Shown here: piece after piece, positions 7,016 to 11,538 of the stretch
Layout: every line of letters starts with the position of its first letter
How positions within the stretch are numbered: position 1 is the first letter of the stretch
Notes under the pieces: generated by a model
Told to the model about the DNA's origin: nothing
The model's database searches: none
The model's input: only the letters and a program-made list of their open reading frames with translations
Translations under genes and position numbers: made by a program
Assembly (NCBI GenBank): GCA_050287725.1
Contig: JBNKCL010000036.1
Location: 1 to 11,538, forward strand
Length of the DNA: 11,538 nt
Reading direction: 5' to 3'
Origin: CBFDBF01 sp050287725
GTDB lineage: Bacteria; Pseudomonadota; Gammaproteobacteria; Chromatiales; Chromatiaceae

Positions 7016-7038
7016 TTTGAATCGTAAAGTTCCAGATT

Positions 7039-8061
7039 ATGTTGCGTGAGTTAGATCATATCCCGGAAGGCCTGCTGGAGCTGGAGTCGCATCAGCTGGA
7101 ACAGGTACTGGGCGGCCCGACCCTGATTCATCTGGTCGGGCGGCAGTCGCCGGCTTTATTTGTGTCGGTCTTGCTGCATGGTAATGAGCCGGTTGGCTGG
7201 GATGCCGCACGGCAACTTCTGAGGCATTATCAGCCGGGTGGCGGAGAACGGCCGTTGCCGCGGGACCTGAGCCTGTTTATCGGTAACGTGAGCGCCGCGA
7301 CCCACCGTGTGCGGCGCCTGCCGCGGCAGCCTGATTACAACCGGATCTGGCCCGGCGGGGAGGGGGAAGACAGCCCGGAACGTCGCATGATGCGGCAAGT
7401 GGTGGACATCATGGCGGAGCGCGGGTTGTTCGCCAGCGTGGACCTGCATAACAACACCGGTCTGAATCCGCATTACGGCTGTGTCAACGTGCTGGATCAC
7501 CGGTTTCTCCATCTGGCCACGTTGTTCAATCGCGTGGTGGTATACTTTCTGCGCCCGCGCGGGGTCCAGCCCATGGCGTTTTCCCCGCTGTGCCCGGCCG
7601 TCACTCTGGAGTGTGGAAAGGTGGGTCACGCCTACGGTGCGGAGCATGCCCGAGAGTTTCTCGAGGCGGCGCTGCATCTGACGGAGCATCCGACACATCC
7701 GGTAGCGGAGCATGATATTGATCTGCTCCATACCGTAGCGACCGTCAAGGTTCCGGAGTCCCTCAGTTTCGGTTTCGGCGAGTCGGATGCGGATATTCGT
7801 TTTGCGGAAGATCTCGATCACCTCAACTTCCGGGAACTGCCGCGTGGCACCGTCCTCGCGCATCTGGAGGCCGAGAACAGCCTGGGTCTCGAAATTTTCG
7901 ATGAGCAGGGGAACGATGTAACGGCCCGTTACCTGATGAGGGAAGCGAACGAGTTGCGATTGCGGGCTCCGCTGATCCCCTCGATGCTGACCCGGGATCA
8001 TGCAGTGATACGGCAGGATTGCCTCTGTTACCTGATGGAGCGGTTTACCGGCGATTCGTAG
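7039..8061 (+). CDS. AspA/AstE-like M14-fold zinc amidohydrolase
   Basis: A 340-residue protein with the layout of the succinylglutamate desuccinylase/aspartoacylase branch of M14 metallopeptidases, which hydrolyse the amide bond of N-acyl amino acids. The zinc ligands are visible as LLHGNEPVG (H47, E50) and VDLHNNTG (H137), the substrate-arginine region as PDYNRIWPG (98-106), and the general-base glutamate as TLECGKVGH (E191). The C-terminal third (about 230-340) is a beta-rich domain like that of aspartoacylases. No signal peptide, so probably cytoplasmic. True AstE works in arginine catabolism with the other ast genes, none of which are here, so I do not assign astE. Its position after the GCS2 ligase suggests a shared amide substrate (inference). 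The ribosome site before ATG 7039 is weak. Confidence 0.85.
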   Translation: MLRELDHIPEGLLELESHQLEQVLGGPTLIHLVGRQSPALFVSVLLHGNEPVGWDAARQLLRHYQPGGGERPLPRDLSLFIGNVSAATHRVRRLPRQPDYNRIWPGGEGEDSPERRMMRQVVDIMAERGLFASVDLHNNTGLNPHYGCVNVLDHRFLHLATLFNRVVVYFLRPRGVQPMAFSPLCPAVTLECGKVGHAYGAEHAREFLEAALHLTEHPTHPVAEHDIDLLHTVATVKVPESLSFGFGESDADIRFAEDLDHLNFRELPRGTVLAHLEAENSLGLEIFDEQGNDVTARYLMREANELRLRAPLIPSMLTRDHAVIRQDCLCYLMERFTGDS

Positions 8062-8071
8062 AAATCAGAAT

Positions 8072-8131
8072 AATTCCCGCGTTTTGAAACTTTGGCGATA
8101 TGCGGAATGAAGGAAGTGTATTGCGGGAATT
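8072..8131. repeat. 9-bp perfect inverted repeat before the FGE-like gene
   Basis: AATTCCCGC at 8072-8080 and its exact complement GCGGGAATT at 8123-8131 flank 42 bp, inside the 85-bp gap between the amidohydrolase and the FGE-like gene. The right arm ends 5 nt before the AGGTGG ribosome site at 8137-8142. In RNA it could form a large-loop hairpin next to the start; in DNA it could be an operator. No T-run follows, so it is not a terminator. Confidence 0.45.
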
Positions 8132-8146
8132 GAAGCAGGTGGTTCA

Positions 8147-9241
8147 ATGAATACAAAGTTGAAAATCCTTCTCTGGGGCGCGGCGGTGGTCGTCATCGGC
8201 TATGCGCTCTACCGCTTCAAACTCGGCTGGTATGACCGCTATGTCTGGCCGGTGCTGCCGGTGGAGGAGATGCAGGAGTTACCGCCGGACGATCACTCTA
8301 CCTGGCCGGAGGTTCCGGTTCCCTGGAGTTCTGAAACCCAGGCGGTGGAGGTGGCGACTCCGGAAGGGTTGAAAGTCCGGGATGTCACCTACCATAGCAA
8401 CAGCCTCGGGATGGACTTTGTGCGAATCGAGCCCGGTTCGTTTCGCCCGGTGGCCGGTTTCCGCAGTCATCCGGACAAGTGGCCGCTTCGCCGTGCCAGC
8501 CGTTGGCGGCAGCAGAAACAGGAACCGTTGATCACGATCTCCCGCCCCTATTATCTCGCGGCCTTTGAGGTGACCAATCTCCAATTCGAGCAGTTCGATC
8601 CCTCCCATAAGGAGCGGCGGCCGGAATATCAGCGCGGCACGGCGGGGGATCACCACCCGGTGCAGCCGGTCACCTGGCGCGAGGCGCAGCAGTATGCCCG
8701 CTGGTTGTCGCAACGGGAGGGGCGACTCTATCGGTTGCCTACCGCGGCGGAGTGGGAGTATGCGGCCATGGCCGGCACCAACTCCCGCCTCTACTGGGGC
8801 GACGCCTTCTGGGATCGCAGTATGGCCAATCTGGGCGGTCTCCACTCCAGCCCGGAGAGCTACGCCGAGGACGGTTACGAAGAGACGGCGCCGGTGGGCT
8901 CTTTTCCCGCCAACCCCTGGGGTCTCTATGACATGGTGGGCAATGCCTACGAATGGGTCCAGGACTGGTGGCACCCCAACGAGACCGAGGATGTCACCGA
9001 TCCCCGGGGGCCGTCGGGGGAGGAACGTATGCGCCTGAATCGGGAAAAAGGGTGGTTCGCGCGCCACTTCACCCTTTACACCGGCAATGACGGGCTGGGG
9101 GGGCGGTTCCGGATGGCCAAGGGGGGAAGCTGGACCACCCGCACCTATGCCATCTACACCGGCGAGGATGACGGCAACAATCCGGCCGATCTGCACGATC
9201 TCCGGGGGATTCGGTTGCTGGTGGAGATCCCTGGGAAGTAG
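8147..9241 (+). CDS. Membrane-anchored SUMF1/FGE-like protein lacking cysteine
   Basis: A 364-residue protein. A short basic N-terminus (MNTKLK) precedes a hydrophobic segment at about 6-23, an uncleaved signal anchor placing the rest in the periplasm. A Pro/acidic linker runs to about 80, then a formylglycine-generating-enzyme (SUMF1) fold: NSLGMDFVRIEPGSF (85-99), RPYYLAAFEVTN (133-144), PVTWREAQQYARWLS (174-188), RLPTAAEWEYAAMAG (196-210), GLYDMVGNAYEWVQDWW (259-275), KGGSW (325-329) and GIRL (354-357). True FGEs need two cysteines near the C-terminal GGSW and GFRC motifs. Here there is no cysteine anywhere, so sulfatase activation is excluded, and a binding or structural role like GldJ/GldK or VlpA-type relatives is more likely. 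It lacks the DinB-like domain of EgtB. Good AGGTGG ribosome site (8137-8142). Role unknown. Confidence 0.82.
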   Translation: MNTKLKILLWGAAVVVIGYALYRFKLGWYDRYVWPVLPVEEMQELPPDDHSTWPEVPVPWSSETQAVEVATPEGLKVRDVTYHSNSLGMDFVRIEPGSFRPVAGFRSHPDKWPLRRASRWRQQKQEPLITISRPYYLAAFEVTNLQFEQFDPSHKERRPEYQRGTAGDHHPVQPVTWREAQQYARWLSQREGRLYRLPTAAEWEYAAMAGTNSRLYWGDAFWDRSMANLGGLHSSPESYAEDGYEETAPVGSFPANPWGLYDMVGNAYEWVQDWWHPNETEDVTDPRGPSGEERMRLNREKGWFARHFTLYTGNDGLGGRFRMAKGGSWTTRTYAIYTGEDDGNNPADLHDLRGIRLLVEIPGK

Positions 9242-9251
9242 TCCCCCCGCA

Positions 9252-9338
9252 GGGCCGTGGCGAAAGCGTGCCGGCGGCGCAACGGTTGTCATGGGCGGTT
9301 TTCGGCCGAAGGGTTTGCTGCGGTTCTGACCACGGCCC
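9252..9338. repeat. GC-rich 9-bp inverted repeat upstream of groESL
   Basis: GGGCCGTGG (9252-9260) and its perfect complement CCACGGCCC (9330-9338) flank 69 bp that also contain the 10-bp palindrome TTCGGCCGAA (9301-9310). The block lies between the FGE-like stop and the groES promoter, its right arm ending 5 bp before the -35 box. No T-run follows, so it is a poor intrinsic terminator for the upstream gene. No gene is seen in this stretch. Confidence 0.45.
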
Positions 9339-9343
9339 GCCCC

Positions 9344-9371
9344 TTGACTCTCCGAAGTTTGCCCCTATCAT
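9344..9371 (+). promoter_or_regulatory. groESL promoter, sigma-70 type with sigma-32-like features
   Basis: TTGACT (9344-9349, five of six to TTGACA) and TATCAT (9366-9371, five of six to TATAAT) are 16 bp apart. Read as a heat-shock promoter, CTTGACT (9343-9349) and CCCC-TATCAT (9362-9371) are 12 bp apart and partly match the sigma-32 pattern (CTTGAAA, then CCCCATNT). The promoter runs straight into the CIRCE operator, so HrcA binding would block RNA polymerase. Expected start near 9378, leader about 80 nt. Confidence 0.75.
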
Positions 9372-9397
9372 TAGCACTCAAGCTGGGAGAGTGCTAA
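9371..9397. promoter_or_regulatory. CIRCE operator for HrcA
   Basis: The left half TTAGCACTC (9371-9379) and the right half GAGTGCTAA (9389-9397) are perfect matches to the CIRCE consensus with the standard 9-bp spacer. The site begins at the last base of the -10 box and covers the expected transcription start. It predicts repression by HrcA with relief on heat shock. Confidence 0.97.
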
Positions 9398-9459
9398 CAG
9401 CATTCTCCCGAAACAAGAAGACCATTCCTTCAAGATTAAGATTTAGGAGAACCCAGTAG

Positions 9460-9750
9460 ATGAATATTCGTCCGCTGCACGATCGTGTGATTGTCCGCCG
9501 TATGGAAGAGGAGCGTATGAGCGCAGGGGGGATCGTAATCCCCGACTCCGCCGCCGAGAAACCGATTCAGGGTGAGGTGCTGGCGGTCGGTAAGGGCAAG
9601 ATCCAGGAGAACGGCGAGATCCTCCCGCTGGACGTAAAAGTGGGGGACAAGGTGCTGTTCGGGAAGTATGCCGGTACCGAAGTGAAAGTAGCCGGCGACA
9701 TGGTGCTGGTGATGCGCGAAGAGGACATCCTGGGCGTTATCGAAGGTTGA
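9460..9750 (+). CDS. groES: Co-chaperonin GroES
   Basis: A 96-residue cytoplasmic heptameric lid of the GroEL folding chamber. The start MNIRPLHDRVIVRR matches the family exactly; the mobile loop that docks on GroEL is about 17-34 with the hydrophobic GGIVI at 23-27; LAVGKGKI and the C-terminal EDILGVIEG follow. Length is one residue shorter than E. coli GroES (97). A strong AGGAGA ribosome site (9445-9450) precedes ATG 9460. It is first gene of the HrcA/CIRCE-controlled operon, with groEL 68 bp downstream. Confidence 0.98.
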   Translation: MNIRPLHDRVIVRRMEEERMSAGGIVIPDSAAEKPIQGEVLAVGKGKIQENGEILPLDVKVGDKVLFGKYAGTEVKVAGDMVLVMREEDILGVIEG

Positions 9751-9818
9751 TCCCTCCCGCGTGAACCCGATCCCCAACGATTCTTAAAGACGAATTTTCG
9801 ATTTCGAGGAACAGCATA

Positions 9819-11468
9819 ATGAGTGCGAAAGAAGTGAAATTTGGCGATTCCGCCCGCAGCCGCATGATCAAGGGTGTCAACGTCCTGGCCGACGCCGTGA
9901 AGGTAACCCTGGGTCCCAAGGGCCGTAACGTGGTGCTGGAGAAGTCCTTCGGCGCTCCCACCGTCACCAAGGACGGCGTCTCGGTGGCCAAGGAGATCGA
10001 ACTCTCCGACAAATTCGAGAACATGGGCGCCCAGATGGTGAAGGAGGTTGCCTCTCAGACCTCCGACATCGCCGGGGACGGCACCACCACCGCCACCGTG
10101 CTGGCTCAGGCCATGGTGCGCGAAGGGCTGAAGGCGGTGGCCGCCGGCATGAACCCCATGGATCTGAAGCGCGGGGTGGACAAGGCGGTAACGGCCGCCG
10201 TGGACGAGCTGCAGAAGCTCTCCAAGCCCTGCTCCGACGACAAAGAGATCGCCCAGGTGGGCACCATCTCCGCCAACTCCGACGACTCCATCGGCAGCAT
10301 TATCGCCGAGGCGATGCAGAAGGTGGGCAAGGAAGGGGTGATCACCGTGGAGGAGGGCTCCGGCCTGCAGAACGAACTGGACGTGGTGGAGGGCATGCAG
10401 TTCGACCGCGGTTACCTCTCCCCCTACTTCATCAACAACCAGCAGAACATGAGCGCGGAGTTGGAAGACCCCTACATCCTGCTGCACGACAAGAAGATCT
10501 CCAATATCCGCGACATGCTGCCGGTGCTGGAAGCGGTGGCCAAGGCCGGCCGGCCGCTGTTGATCGTGGCCGAGGACGTGGAGGGCGAGGCCCTGGCCAC
10601 GCTGGTGGTCAACACCATCCGCGGCATCGTCAAGGTGTGCGCCGTCAAGGCCCCCGGTTTCGGCGATCGCCGCAAGGCGATGCTGCAGGATATCGCCATC
10701 CTCACCGGTGGCACCGTGATCTCAGAAGAGGTGGGCCTCTCCCTGGAGAAGGCCGGGCTTGCCGAACTGGGTACCGCCAAGAAGATCCAGGTCAGCAAGG
10801 ACGAGACCACCATCATCGACGGCGCCGGTTCCGAGGTGGACATCAAGGATCGGGTTGATCAGATCCGCGCCCAGATCGAGGAGACCTCCTCCGACTACGA
10901 CCGCGAGAAGTTGCAGGAGCGGGTCGCCAAGCTGGCGGGCGGTGTGGCCGTGATCAAAGTGGGCGCCGCCACCGAGATGGAGATGAAGGAGAAAAAGGCC
11001 CGGGTCGAGGATGCCCTGCACGCCACCCGCGCGGCGGTGGAAGAGGGCGTGGTCCCCGGCGGCGGCGTGGCTTTGGTGCGCGCCCTGCAGGCGATCAAGG
11101 ATCTGAAGGGCGACAACCACGATCAGGATGTCGGCATCGGCCTGGCGCGTCGCGCCATGGAAGAACCGCTGCGCCAGATCGTCGCCAACGCCGGCGAGGA
11201 ACCCTCCGTAGTGGTCAACAAGGTGGAAGAGCAGAAGGGTAACTTCGGCTACAACGCCGCCACCGGCGAGTATGGCGACATGATCGCCATGGGCATCCTG
11301 GATCCCACCAAGGTGGCTCGTACCGCGCTGCAGAACGCCGCCTCCGTGGCCGGCCTCATGATCACCACCGAGGCGATGGTGGCCGAGGAGCCGAAGAAGG
11401 AAGGCGCAGCGGCCATGCCGGATATGGGTGGTATGGGCGGCATGGGTGGTATGGGCGGCATGATGTAA
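9819..11468 (+). CDS. groEL: Chaperonin GroEL
   Basis: A 549-residue subunit of the tetradecameric ATP-driven folding chamber. The equatorial domain carries TLGPKGRNVVL (30-40) and the ATP-site DGTTT (87-91, D87). The intermediate and apical domains follow (about 135-410), then the second equatorial part with VVPGGGVAL. The C-terminal tail is the classic Gly-Gly-Met repeat (about 533-549), four GGM units, which lines the cavity floor; the DNA shows it as alternating GGTATGGGC/GGCATGGGT units. A GAGGA ribosome site (9806-9810) precedes ATG 9819. Codons are strongly biased to C/G-ending forms, more than in the upstream cluster, as expected for a very highly expressed gene. One complete copy, no frameshift. 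Confidence 0.99.
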   Translation: MSAKEVKFGDSARSRMIKGVNVLADAVKVTLGPKGRNVVLEKSFGAPTVTKDGVSVAKEIELSDKFENMGAQMVKEVASQTSDIAGDGTTTATVLAQAMVREGLKAVAAGMNPMDLKRGVDKAVTAAVDELQKLSKPCSDDKEIAQVGTISANSDDSIGSIIAEAMQKVGKEGVITVEEGSGLQNELDVVEGMQFDRGYLSPYFINNQQNMSAELEDPYILLHDKKISNIRDMLPVLEAVAKAGRPLLIVAEDVEGEALATLVVNTIRGIVKVCAVKAPGFGDRRKAMLQDIAILTGGTVISEEVGLSLEKAGLAELGTAKKIQVSKDETTIIDGAGSEVDIKDRVDQIRAQIEETSSDYDREKLQERVAKLAGGVAVIKVGAATEMEMKEKKARVEDALHATRAAVEEGVVPGGGVALVRALQAIKDLKGDNHDQDVGIGLARRAMEEPLRQIVANAGEEPSVVVNKVEEQKGNFGYNAATGEYGDMIAMGILDPTKVARTALQNAASVAGLMITTEAMVAEEPKKEGAAAMPDMGGMGGMGGMGGMM

Positions 11469-11489
11469 GTTTGCCCATCATCGTATGAG

Positions 11490-11517
11490 AAAGGCCCGGC
11501 ATTGCCGGGCCTTTTTT
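11490..11517 (+). terminator. Intrinsic terminator after groEL
   Basis: AAGGCCCGGC (11491-11500) pairs perfectly with GCCGGGCCTT (11504-11513) around a three-base loop, and T residues run to 11517. It begins 22 bp after the groEL stop and closes the groESL operon. Confidence 0.95.
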
Positions 11518-11538
11518 GTGTGGGATTGTTGGGTGGTG

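Noticed and set aside
7039..8061. Naming the amidohydrolase astE
   Set aside because: Zinc-site motifs fit the wider AspA/AstE branch, but no other arginine-succinyltransferase pathway genes are nearby, so the substrate is unknown.
5548..9241. Ergothioneine-type pathway (EgtA-like ligase plus EgtB-like FGE protein)
   Set aside because: The FGE-like protein lacks the DinB-type iron-binding N-terminal domain of EgtB, is membrane-anchored, and no EgtD methyltransferase or EgtE lyase is present.
9567..10487. A 306-codon minus-strand frame over groES-groEL
   Set aside because: Antisense shadow of two highly conserved chaperonin genes; His/Val/Gly-rich translation without a family signature.

Overview
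The window looks like an ordinary chromosomal segment of a GC-rich gammaproteobacterium. RhlB, TrxA and Rho resemble their enterobacterial orthologues closely, and the divergent rhlB / trxA-rho layout is the one known from Escherichia coli. A perfect HrcA-type CIRCE operator in front of groES-groEL is absent from enterics but occurs in deeper gammaproteobacteria, so a Chromatiales-like or sulfur-oxidiser-like lineage is my best guess. This rests on remembered family features, not on a search.

Layout. 55-717 (+): YrfG-type HAD nucleotidase. 718-995: non-coding, carrying a nested palindromic intergenic repeat. 996-2729 (-): rhlB followed by a cysteine-rich YkgJ-family protein, 12 bp apart and probably co-transcribed. 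2730-2926: divergent control region. 2927-4697 (+): trxA, then rho behind a C-rich leader that could serve Rho autoregulation, closed by a strong intrinsic terminator at 4725-4757. 4846-9241 (+): a run of four genes, murU (peptidoglycan sugar recycling), a GCS2-family carboxylate-amine ligase, an AspA/AstE-like zinc amidohydrolase, and a membrane-anchored, cysteine-free SUMF1/FGE-like protein. 9242-9459: groE control region with an inverted repeat, a promoter and CIRCE. 9460-11468 (+): groES and groEL, ended by an intrinsic terminator at 11490-11517.

How the genes relate. RhlB, TrxA and Rho form an old conserved neighbourhood for RNA turnover, redox and transcription termination. The murU to SUMF1-like stretch is the only accessory-looking part. 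It puts an amide-forming ligase next to a predicted amide-cleaving metalloenzyme, and the substrates cannot be read from sequence. groESL is a standard chaperonin operon under HrcA and possibly also sigma-32 control.

I found no mobile element, CRISPR array, tRNA or rRNA, and no convincing new defence or biosynthetic system. The points most worth checking are the four-gene cluster, the cysteine-free FGE-like protein, the intergenic repeat and the rho leader.
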